23,283 nucleotides of DNA from a virus: IMG/VR virus record IMGVR_UViG_3300019776_000399, positions 1-23,283 of that record. One strand, given 5' to 3'. The translations under genes and the position numbers were made by a program. Every line of letters begins with the position of its first letter. Position 1 is the first letter of the stretch. The notes beneath the pieces were generated by a model. That model had not been told where the DNA came from. It ran no database searches and was given only the letters and a program-made list of their open reading frames with translations. Below are positions 1-6,015 of this stretch, piece after piece.

Positions 1-80
1 AGGGGAAGAAGTCCGCTCGGCTTGCTCCGAGTTTTGAACCTCCCGGCCACCTTTGCCGGATGCGCATCAAAACGCCCCCT
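1..80 (+). ncRNA. Structured leader, possible C4-type antisense RNA
   Basis: Two GC-rich hairpins lie upstream of the KilA-N gene. The first is CTCGG (16-20) with CCGAG (27-31) and a 6-base loop. The second is CCGGC (43-47) with GCCGG (55-59) and a 7-base loop. C4 antisense RNAs of P1-like and other phages are short two-hairpin RNAs upstream of antirepressor genes with KilA-N or related domains, so place and shape fit. I could not align to the Rfam model and the 5' end may lie outside the window. It could simply be a structured mRNA leader. Confidence 0.35.
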
Positions 81-115
81 GCAAAGGCTTTTTAAGTCTC
101 AGCAAGGAGCGTTCT

Positions 116-973
116 ATGTCGCAATCCGTCCTCACCATCGGTGACTTCTCTGTCCGTCAACTCGGCGGCCTTTTTTCTCTCAATGATTTGCACACCGCCG
201 CTGGCGCTGCAAAACGCCATGCGCCAAATCGCTTCATGCGTTTGGACAACACTAAAGAACTGTTGACGGAATTGGGGGCCTGCCCAGAAATGGGCACCCC
301 CTCTGCGGAATCGCAGACGCCCCTTAGAACAGTCAACGACGGCACCAACAACGGCACCTACGCCTGCCGTGAGCTAGTCATCGCGTACGCAGCTTGGATA
401 AGCGCTGCATTTCACCTCAAGGTGATTCGGGTTTTTCTGCAGATTGTGATACCAGAGTCGACCTACGTAGCCTTACCCAACTACATCACAAAAGGACAGC
501 AAGGCGAAATCTCCACGCTAATCCATGAACGCTTTCCCGACGGCAGAGACTTGCCCTATGCCTGGGGACGTTTCAACAATCACTTTCGCTTAGCGAGCTA
601 CAAAGACTTGCCAGCTTCTCGCTTTGCCGAAGCTTGCGGATACATCCGCAACATGCCACCCAAGGGCAGTGTCGCGCTGCCTATCAATGCGTCCCCATCC
701 TTGCCGTTACTTAATGGCCCCGAAGAAATGGTGCAAGTGCCTCAACACGTCGTGAATGTGATCGTCAACTCAGTCGAACTGGTGCGCTCTCGCTGGAAAC
801 GTCTCATACCTGCCATTCAAGATGCCATCGGTTACGAGCTGTCAGGCTGCCTCTTTGATGTAAACGAGTGCACCAACGTAGCACTAAGACACATGGAAAA
901 ACTAGTTTCAGTTGAAACCAAAGCCAAGCTTGACCACATTCGGCAACGCCAGCTACCGCCGCCAACAGCTTAA
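116..973 (+). CDS. KilA-N domain antirepressor-type protein (ORF6C-like C-terminal part)
   Basis: A 285-residue protein. Residues about 8-110 match the KilA-N DNA-binding domain: FSLNDLHTAAG near the start, then GTYACRELVIAYAAWIS and FHLKVI, the usual end of the domain. Residues about 128-180 (GRFNNHFRLASYKDLPASRF) resemble the ORF6C domain often fused to phage antirepressors. Such proteins usually relieve lysogenic repression or act as regulators; that role is inferred. I chose ATG 116 because AAGGAG at 104-109 sits six bases before it; the frame is open from a TTG at 53 without such a site. It converges on the integrase gene and the two stop codons overlap. Only one other gene in the window is on the plus strand. 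Confidence 0.8.
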   Translation: MSQSVLTIGDFSVRQLGGLFSLNDLHTAAGAAKRHAPNRFMRLDNTKELLTELGACPEMGTPSAESQTPLRTVNDGTNNGTYACRELVIAYAAWISAAFHLKVIRVFLQIVIPESTYVALPNYITKGQQGEISTLIHERFPDGRDLPYAWGRFNNHFRLASYKDLPASRFAEACGYIRNMPPKGSVALPINASPSLPLLNGPEEMVQVPQHVVNVIVNSVELVRSRWKRLIPAIQDAIGYELSGCLFDVNECTNVALRHMEKLVSVETKAKLDHIRQRQLPPPTA

Positions 974-1959
974 GCAGCCAACTGCTTAGCGATGTCTGAG
1001 GCCGTGGCGTTGTAGTACCGCATGGCCATCTTTAGATCCTTCCAGCCCATCATCCTTGCCAGGTCCATGGGGTGCAATTTGCGCGCAAGTCGAGTCGTGG
1101 CGGTGTGTCGCAAATCATGGAACGTAAACCCACTAAGTCCGGCCCGCGCCCTGGCTTTTCTGAACAGCACATCACGTGATTCATCGTCTACCTTGAAAGC
1201 GTAGACATCATCAAAGCCACGCATTCGATTGAGAACCGATAGCGCCCCCTTGGTTAGTGGCACATTGCGCCCCAGGCCCGTTTTGCTGGTGTGCAGCACC
1301 ACGTAATTACCCTTCACATCAGTCCATTTGAGCGCGGTGATTTCACCAGACCGCATACCAGTGAACAGGGTAAACAGACTCGCGTATCCAATCGCCTGCT
1401 GAATCGTCTCAACCTTTTTCTGATGGCCAAGCTTTCTTAAAAGCTTACGCAGCTCAGGGCCGCTTACTAACCTATCTCTATGTGGCGGTGTCGGGGGCTT
1501 GCGAAGCTCAGAAAACGGGTCGTGCTTTATCCATCGCCAATCCAGGCGCGCCGTATTAAAAACAGACTGCAATAAGCCAATTTCGCGCAAGACGCTACCC
1601 GGCTTTACCTGGCGCAGACGATCATCACGCCAGAGAATAAGGTCATCCACGTCAATGCTTGCAAGGGTCTTTTTCAGAGGCAGCATGTGCTTAGGCCCCT
1701 GAAAAGCTGCTATGCGCGCTATTTCCCACTGGGCACCCTTGCGCTTGGAGCTGACCTCTTCGGCATATTTTCGCAAGGCATCTTGCAGAGTTTTTATTTC
1801 CCCCGTTTTCCCCCCGGCGGCAGCACGGATTTCTATAGCTCTACGGTCTGCCCACTCTTGCGCCTCTCTCCGTGTAGCATAAGTAGCGGAGTCGCGCACG
1901 CCCTTAATCTCAAGCTGGACGCGCCATGTTCCTTGTGGGGTCTTTTTAGGTGTAGCCAT
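970..1959 (-). CDS. int: Tyrosine-family phage integrase
   Basis: A 329-residue site-specific recombinase for integration and excision. The N-terminal part (residues 1-55) looks like an arm-binding domain and residues about 57-150 like the SAM-like core-binding domain. The catalytic set is visible: R203 in FTGMRSGEI, K226 in TSKTG, H281 and R284 in HDLRHTATTR, W306 in the His/Trp position, and Y315 in MAMRYYN as the nucleophile. Length is normal for the family and the gene looks intact. The start codon follows directly on a hairpin (1960-1977) and has no clear Shine-Dalgarno site. A perfect dyad 115 bases upstream (2074-2100) may be its core recombination site. No excisionase gene was found nearby. 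Confidence 0.95.
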   Translation of the reverse strand: MATPKKTPQGTWRVQLEIKGVRDSATYATRREAQEWADRRAIEIRAAAGGKTGEIKTLQDALRKYAEEVSSKRKGAQWEIARIAAFQGPKHMLPLKKTLASIDVDDLILWRDDRLRQVKPGSVLREIGLLQSVFNTARLDWRWIKHDPFSELRKPPTPPHRDRLVSGPELRKLLRKLGHQKKVETIQQAIGYASLFTLFTGMRSGEITALKWTDVKGNYVVLHTSKTGLGRNVPLTKGALSVLNRMRGFDDVYAFKVDDESRDVLFRKARARAGLSGFTFHDLRHTATTRLARKLHPMDLARMMGWKDLKMAMRYYNATASDIAKQLAA

Positions 1960-1977
1960 CCCCGGATTATTGCGGGG
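1960..1977 (-). promoter_or_regulatory. Hairpin abutting the integrase start codon
   Basis: CCCCG (1960-1964) and CGGGG (1973-1977) form a perfect 5-bp stem with an 8-base loop. In the integrase mRNA this stem ends at the base before ATG, so it could hide the initiation region. A regulatory role is inference. Confidence 0.35.
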
Positions 1978-2801
1978 AATTTCGAGGGGGATTCGGGGGG
2001 AGAGGTGAAAAAGAATGCGACAAACTGCGTGTCATTTCTTCTCAGGTTTGCATGTAACCTACTGATTTGAAAGAGTATGGAACGTTTTATGTTCCATACT
2101 GCTCCTATCTGTGGTGCCGATGACCGGACTAAAAATCCCTCATGGAATAAGGCTTAGCTCTATTTTTCGGGGGATAATTGGGAGGAAAAATTAAAAGGCA
2201 TTCACCATTCTATGCGCAGCCCTGAAATAGTTAAAGTAGCCGTGAGAAAATGACACTAAATGAGGTGAAGTAGCGCTTCACTAGGTCACGTCAGGCCGAA
2301 TTTTGTGACGCGTCAGGTGCGATTCCTGAGCAAGAATAAATGGATTGGGGGTGCCCGGTCGGCGCTGAGGCTTCGGTGGGATCACCGGGGCGCTTCGCTT
2401 TATCAGTCTCACCTATTCGGGATTTCCGAATAACTGTTGATAAATCATATTGGTGACGTCAACAAAATGATCTGGTCAAAAATCTACGACTTTAGGACAT
2501 GTGATAGTTGATGGTGAGCCGGTACTGATCTCCGTGCATGGACTCATGTCGATTTAAGAGGCTCGTGGGCCCGTGACGCTCTCGAACTGCATCAGTCTGC
2601 AGATTTCACCATCACGGCTGGGGATTGCCTTGTCTAAGGGCAACGACGACCTAAGCCAGACAAGCCCAAGACAATCGCTCTAACTCGAATCCGCATGCGT
2701 GATGGTCCCGGCACTTACGCGACCGGGTTACGTCCAAATAGCATAAGAGTTGAACCCCATGCGCGCAAATCATATCAAGCGAGCTGTCAAGGATTACTTG
2801 A
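1978..2801. other. Gene-free region with several inverted repeats
   Basis: No convincing gene was found on either strand, and the longest frames are antisense shadows of the neighbours. It lies between integrase and the end of the lysis cassette, where a circular phage genome of this kind would carry attP. Dyads seen: 2074-2100 (listed separately); GTGAAG/CTTCAC at 2265-2270 and 2276-2281; TATTCGG/CCGAATA at 2414-2420 and 2426-2432; CCCGGT/ACCGGG at 2354-2359 and 2384-2389; CTTGTCT/AGACAAG at 2629-2635 and 2658-2664, with a further AGACAA at 2669-2674; CCCGG/CCGGG at 2707-2711 and 2723-2727; GTCAAG/CTTGAC at 2786-2791 and 2797-2802, touching the Rz stop codon. None has a T-run typical of a terminator, and no tRNA was recognised. 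Confidence 0.6.
2074..2100. repeat. Perfect 10-bp inverted repeat with 7-base centre; candidate attP core or operator
   Basis: AGTATGGAAC (2074-2083), spacer GTTTTAT (2084-2090), GTTCCATACT (2091-2100). The arms are exact reverse complements. Tyrosine recombinase core sites consist of two inverted arms flanking a 6-8 bp overlap, and this dyad lies about 115 bases upstream of the integrase start. It could also be a repressor operator. There is no T-run on either side, so it is not a typical terminator. Confidence 0.5.
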
Positions 2802-3257
2802 CTACTGGGGCCACGCATCAATCAGGGTCTGTCGGTCGCTTGCGATTGAGTCAGCTTCGCGCGCCAGCTCTTTATATCGGCTTGTGCATTCGTCGAATAC
2901 CCCGGCGAGGGAGTCTGCGTACTCATTGAGGGTATCGCGGGCAACTGTGGGCACGTTGCGCCTGATGTCGTCAAGTTGCTTGCGCAGGCTGTCAGACTCA
3001 GCGCGAGCAGCACGAGCGGTAATGTCATTAGTCTCGTCGCGCTTTGCTTTGGCTTGTAGTGCATCGTCTTTTCTCCTTTGCCATGTGGCCGTTTGTTCTG
3101 CGCTCAGAGCTATTTGCTTGTTCAAGCGTGCGGCGTTTTCGTACTCTTCATGCTCTGCACCTTTGAGGTATGCCCAGCCCATTACGGCAACGATGAGCGC
3201 GCCAGTTGCCAAGTAGCGATAAACGGGTGAGATTGCGCCAAAGAGTGCCGGAATCAC
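2802..3257 (-). CDS. Rz: Rz-like i-spanin (inner-membrane spanin subunit)
   Basis: A 151-residue protein with an N-terminal membrane segment (residues about 13-30, YRYLATGALIVAVMGWAYL) followed by a long charged helical, coiled-coil-like periplasmic part. This is the usual shape of lambda Rz, which with Rz1 spans the periplasm and fuses the inner and outer membranes in the last step of lysis. The start is GTG at 3257, overlapping the endopeptidase stop as GTGA. The Rz1 gene is embedded in another frame. Last gene of the late operon in this window. Confidence 0.88.
   Translation of the reverse strand: MIPALFGAISPVYRYLATGALIVAVMGWAYLKGAEHEEYENAARLNKQIALSAEQTATWQRRKDDALQAKAKRDETNDITARAARAESDSLRKQLDDIRRNVPTVARDTLNEYADSLAGVFDECTSRYKELAREADSIASDRQTLIDAWPQ
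2822..3064 (-). CDS. Rz1: Rz1-like o-spanin lipoprotein, embedded in Rz
   Basis: An 80-residue lipoprotein lying entirely within the Rz gene in a different frame, the classic embedded spanin arrangement. It has a basic N-terminus, a hydrophobic stretch (MTLPLVLLALSLTAC) and a lipobox LTA-C with the lipidated Cys at residue 27. A proline-rich mature part (CPQLPAIPSMSTQTPSPG) follows, as is typical for Rz1. It should be anchored in the outer membrane and bind Rz. An internal ATG at residue 13 (3026-3028) is an alternative start that still gives a valid signal peptide. Confidence 0.87.
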   Translation of the reverse strand: MHYKPKQSATRLMTLPLVLLALSLTACASNLTTSGATCPQLPAIPSMSTQTPSPGYSTNAQADIKSWRAKLTQSQATDRP

Positions 3258-3631
3258 GAGTAAACCACCGGATCAATTTCGAAATGAGGGCCGTCTTTCA
3301 GACTCTTCCAGTCACCACCCCAGGTGATCGTGATGCCAAGCTCTTTGGCCGCAGCTTTCATGACGCGTGCAAGCTTGTCGTACAAAGGCCAGTCCCAGCG
3401 CACTTCACCGGCGACCATGGCGGCCAAGTCGACAGCATGACCCGTCAGGTGCTTGCTGTTCATCGTCTGCGATGCGCCAGCTTTGACGAGCTGCACTTGC
3501 CGTTCTTTGCTGCGCAGACCCTCGGTGACGATGAAGTCAATCGTAGTGTCTTGCGCAGCCTTCTTGACCACGGCGACAAGCTTTGGGTGTACGCCTGTCA
3601 GATTCTTCTCAGAGCGCGAATTCAATATCAT
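3254..3631 (-). CDS. Endolysin, M15-type zinc peptidase (L-alanyl-D-glutamate/D-Ala carboxypeptidase-like)
   Basis: A 125-residue peptidoglycan peptidase that should cut the peptide cross-bridges. Expected zinc ligands of the M15/VanY-like fold are present: H61 and D68 in NSKHLTGHAVDLA (pattern SxHxxGxAxD) and H116 in DGPHFEID; D107 in WGGDW is the likely catalytic acid and TEGLRS holds the conserved Arg. The frame is open to 3700, but I chose ATG 3631 because it overlaps the holin stop as ATGA and the family begins near here. It has no signal peptide, so it depends on the holin. Confidence 0.88.
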   Translation of the reverse strand: MILNSRSEKNLTGVHPKLVAVVKKAAQDTTIDFIVTEGLRSKERQVQLVKAGASQTMNSKHLTGHAVDLAAMVAGEVRWDWPLYDKLARVMKAAAKELGITITWGGDWKSLKDGPHFEIDPVVYS

Positions 3632-3828
3632 TTTTGTTGCTTCACCAAGCGGCCAAACATGCCAAAGATCAGGATTACTACGGTCAAAATCTGCACCCAA
3701 TCAGCGGGGATGGACGCTTTGAGCTCTGCTGGTAGTGCGATGTAGACTGCTTGCAGCGTTGCGGCGGCAGACATTGCCCACATACAGAACCACGTCCATG
3801 CTTTTTTTGCGTCGTCGACTAGTTTCAT
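3628..3828 (-). CDS. Holin, small two-TM protein (DUF7940-like)
   Basis: A 66-residue membrane protein. A first hydrophobic segment (residues about 12-32, FCMWAMSAAATLQAVYIALP) and a second (residues about 44-60, WVQILTVVILIFGMFGRLV) are joined by a short loop, with a basic C-terminus (KQQK). Size, two-TM shape and the pattern MKLVDD...W..ALPA match the small phage holin family adjoining M15 endolysins. It should form the inner-membrane hole that sets lysis timing. ATGA overlaps on both sides couple it to the upstream membrane protein and to the endolysin. Confidence 0.83.
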   Translation of the reverse strand: MKLVDDAKKAWTWFCMWAMSAAATLQAVYIALPAELKASIPADWVQILTVVILIFGMFGRLVKQQK

Positions 3829-4295
3829 TTGACAATCCTAAAAGTGCCCTTGTAGCGAAGCCGCATCGTCCAAAGCGGGTTGTCATCGCACGTATACGCG
3901 GCCTCACCGTCAAGCGACGCAAGTCCCTCCGCGTTCTTCTGATCAGTCTTCACCAGGAATAAAAACTTGCCCGGCGTCTTGGTGTATGACTCTTTCACCA
4001 TGGTTGGGGTGGCAGACAGAACAAAGGAATTGCCGCCCTGAACATTGGCGGCATCGGTGATTGAGAGCTTTATTTCAGCCCCGCATGACCTTGTTGTATC
4101 GAGGATGTAGGGTATCTCTGCAATCACGGTTTCACCGGCCTTAACGGCGTTATTGACGCCAATCTTCAACTCTCCCCTCGGTTCTACTGGCGACTTGTAA
4201 TTCAAGGATGCGGCCCATATTCCCCCCACTAGAATGGCCAACAAGCCCATGTACAAACCGACTTTTGTAATCCATCTATCGAAAGCAGAATTCAT
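3825..4295 (-). CDS. Unknown membrane-anchored protein in lysis cassette
   Basis: A 156-residue protein not recognised. Residues about 11-29 (KVGLYMGLLAILVGGIWAAS) form one membrane segment; the remaining 125 residues should be periplasmic and look beta-rich, with two cysteines (C71 in RSCGAEIK and C136 in YTCDDNP) that could form a disulphide. Its stop overlaps the holin start and its start overlaps the stop of the gene before it (both ATGA), so it is translated with the lysis genes. Possible roles are antiholin-like timing control or exclusion of other phages, but no motif decides. Confidence 0.7.
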   Translation of the reverse strand: MNSAFDRWITKVGLYMGLLAILVGGIWAASLNYKSPVEPRGELKIGVNNAVKAGETVIAEIPYILDTTRSCGAEIKLSITDAANVQGGNSFVLSATPTMVKESYTKTPGKFLFLVKTDQKNAEGLASLDGEAAYTCDDNPLWTMRLRYKGTFRIVK

Positions 4296-4516
4296 TTAGC
4301 GAAACCGAGTAAAAATTTGAAGACGTCCGACTTCGAGCCGGACACGAAGAAGATGATTGCAACCACGCAAGCTACGATCTTTAAGCCTTTGATGAAGCGA
4401 TTACCATATCGCTCCAGCGTGTTCCACGTGGTGCGATTGGCGCGATACTCCGCAAGCATTTCTTGCAGGTCGGGCAAGTCTTCCTCGCTGAGCTTGCAGT
4501 CCTTGGGGCATGGCAT
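4292..4516 (-). CDS. Small tail-anchored-like membrane protein, unknown
   Basis: A 74-residue protein starting MPCPKDCKLSEEDLPDLQEM, with two cysteines near the N-terminus (C3, C7), an acidic-then-basic helical region and one membrane segment near the C-terminus (residues about 43-59, KGLKIVACVVAIIFFVSG). The frame is open to 4627, but ATG 4516 is the likely start because it overlaps the tailspike stop as TGATG. Similar short membrane proteins are common before phage holins; function is unknown. Confidence 0.68.
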   Translation of the reverse strand: MPCPKDCKLSEEDLPDLQEMLAEYRANRTTWNTLERYGNRFIKGLKIVACVVAIIFFVSGSKSDVFKFLLGFAK

Positions 4517-5823
4517 CAAGCAATCCGAATAACCGTAAAGTTGGCTAACGCGGGGCTTGCTCCCGTAGTTGGGGAGATCGATGTATGCGGTCGAATCACT
4601 GATCCAGCCGGCAAAAATCCAGCCCAACTAACCGACCCGTCGAAGTTTGTTCCGGCCGAGGTAATAGAAGCAAGACGATCGGCCACCGCAATACTCTTAA
4701 TAGATGTCGTGAGTTGAGTACTATTTAGTGAGAGCCCCATATCAATAGTGGTGCTGAACTCATCTGAGTACGTGATTGCGTAGACACCGAGTGCATTGAT
4801 TGTGAAGCTCGCCCCAAGAGATGCGGAATCTGCATAAGTAATATCAGTGCCAACATTCGTCACTGTGTTTGCAAAACGGCGTATAGCAGTATTTGTGCTT
4901 CCTGAGCCATTGGCCGTATTCAGTCGAACCATGCTCCTAGTCGCTTGCTGCATCAGCACGGCAGGCACATAACTGAGAACCTCTACGGTATTTGCAGCAG
5001 TAGCCCTAAGAGTGCATGTGTCTCCCGAGCTCGTTGTGATGCTTGCCCCGGTGTTTGTGACTATATTCGCGTTGTTGGTTAGGGTAAGAGCTGCCGCAAA
5101 TCTAACAAAATAAAGCGATCCCGCCAACACGGTAAATGCCGTAATGGATGTTGTACCTGTGATATTTATATTCCGCGTTGAGAGCAGTGCTGTCAGATTG
5201 ATGGTGGCGGCGGATGCCACATCAACGCGCTGTGTATCACCCCCAATTACCATCGGCACAGAGGCACTTGCCGCACTTAGGAGCGAGTAGAAGACCTGGC
5301 TAATACCCACATCCAATGAGCCGCTGTCATTGTTTAAAACAACCGTTGTGTTTGGCGCGCCATATGTAGACGAAACCACCGTGCTGTAAATGGTGCCGCC
5401 TGTGTTCAGGCTATACAAACGACGCTTCGGTTGAAAGATATTTGTCTGGTCGCCAGCAACCGTGAAAGATGTAGCGCTAACGTAAGTTGGGGGTCCTGGA
5501 TACAAGACCCACTGCGATGGCGTCATCGTGGTATCGTTGATGCCGGTGATGTTGTCGATAGTGCGTAGGACTACATCGTTCGCATCCTTCACCACAAATT
5601 TGTAGGCAAATCCACCTTGCAGCCAAAGCTGTGTGCCTGCAGGCAAGTTTCCAGCAGAGTCCAGGATGATAGGATTGCTATGCGCAGTGCCGCTACTTGT
5701 CTGATACGTAGTGACTGGCGTAGTGGTTTGAGCAAGATACGTGGCTATCTTGCCCCCGGCAAGCGGGTCACCATTGTCGTCAAAGAGCTGCTGGTTTAGG
5801 ACGGGACTTAGGAAGTAGGACAT
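4516..5823 (-). CDS. Tailspike/tail fibre with P22-type head-binding N-terminus
   Basis: A 435-residue receptor-binding candidate. Residues 1-95 (PVLNQQLFDDNGDPLAGGKI ... WLQGGFAYKFVVKD) resemble the particle-binding domain of podovirus tailspikes, with the usual 'output, extra, sum' style beta pattern. A Ser/Thr/Ala-rich middle part resembles beta-rich fibre shaft. Residues about 295-435 (MVRLNTANGSGSTNTAIRRF ... GVYAITYSDEF ... WAGFLPAGSVIRPHTS) look like a C1q/TNF-like jelly roll, a common receptor-binding tip. No endorhamnosidase-like beta-helix catalytic motif was recognised. A terminator ends 12 bases before the ATG and no Shine-Dalgarno site is visible, so expression should need readthrough. 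Confidence 0.8.
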   Translation of the reverse strand: MSYFLSPVLNQQLFDDNGDPLAGGKIATYLAQTTTPVTTYQTSSGTAHSNPIILDSAGNLPAGTQLWLQGGFAYKFVVKDANDVVLRTIDNITGINDTTMTPSQWVLYPGPPTYVSATSFTVAGDQTNIFQPKRRLYSLNTGGTIYSTVVSSTYGAPNTTVVLNNDSGSLDVGISQVFYSLLSAASASVPMVIGGDTQRVDVASAATINLTALLSTRNINITGTTSITAFTVLAGSLYFVRFAAALTLTNNANIVTNTGASITTSSGDTCTLRATAANTVEVLSYVPAVLMQQATRSMVRLNTANGSGSTNTAIRRFANTVTNVGTDITYADSASLGASFTINALGVYAITYSDEFSTTIDMGLSLNSTQLTTSIKSIAVADRLASITSAGTNFDGSVSWAGFLPAGSVIRPHTSISPTTGASPALANFTVIRIA

Positions 5824-5835
5824 TTTTTAGGCAAT

Positions 5836-5857
5836 AAAAAAAGCCCCTTTCGGGGCC
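5836..5857 (-). terminator. Rho-independent terminator before the tailspike gene
   Basis: Read on the minus strand: GCCCC (5856-5852), loop GAAA, GGGGC (5847-5843), then seven T (5842-5836). It lies between the gp16-like gene and the tailspike, inside the late operon. Confidence 0.9.
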
Positions 5858-5877
5858 ATGTTTAGAATGCACGTCAT

Positions 5878-6015
5878 ATGACGACATTCCTGGTATTTCT
5901 TTTGAAGCCATTTTTTGTGGCCTTCTTGCTTCTGCTGGCGCTACCCTTTAAGAGATGGGCTCAGCGCTTGCCTGACGGCAAACTGAAACGCTTTCTGTTA
6001 TTCAGTTGGAATTGA
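5878..6015 (+). CDS. Small plus-strand membrane protein (possible moron)
   Basis: A 45-residue frame on the plus strand amid minus-strand late genes: MTTFLVFLLKPFFVAFLLLL as start with one or two hydrophobic helices, then FKRWAQRLPDGKLKRFLLF, a basic amphipathic tail. It fills the gap between the terminator and the gp16-like gene, overlapping that gene's 3' end tail to tail by 18 bases. The hydrophobic-then-basic pattern with a DGKLKR motif resembles small phage membrane proteins I recall, but I cannot name a family. No good Shine-Dalgarno site or promoter was seen. Confidence 0.5.
   Translation: MTTFLVFLLKPFFVAFLLLLALPFKRWAQRLPDGKLKRFLLFSWN

Noticed and set aside
1687-2070. Plus-strand frame of 127 codons across the integrase start
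   Set aside because: Antisense to the integrase N-terminal domain; no motif or ribosome site.
2351-2400. GC-rich hairpins (CCCGGT/ACCGGG, GGTG/CACC) as a riboswitch
   Set aside because: No conserved riboswitch core recognised and no gene directly downstream on the same strand.
2681-2692. T-loop-like sequence AACTCGAATCC suggesting a tRNA or att-tRNA remnant
   Set aside because: No pairing arms around it and no acceptor or anticodon stem could be built.
2786-2802. Inverted repeat at the Rz stop as late-operon terminator
   Set aside because: Stem of six AT-rich pairs without a T-run on either strand.
2695-3216. Plus-strand frame of 173 codons across the Rz region
   Set aside because: Mostly antisense to Rz/Rz1, Ser/Cys/Leu-rich shadow composition.
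4516-5823. Diversity-generating retroelement acting on the fibre (as in Bordetella phage BPP-1)
   Set aside because: No reverse transcriptase gene, no template repeat and no second copy of the fibre 3' end in the window.
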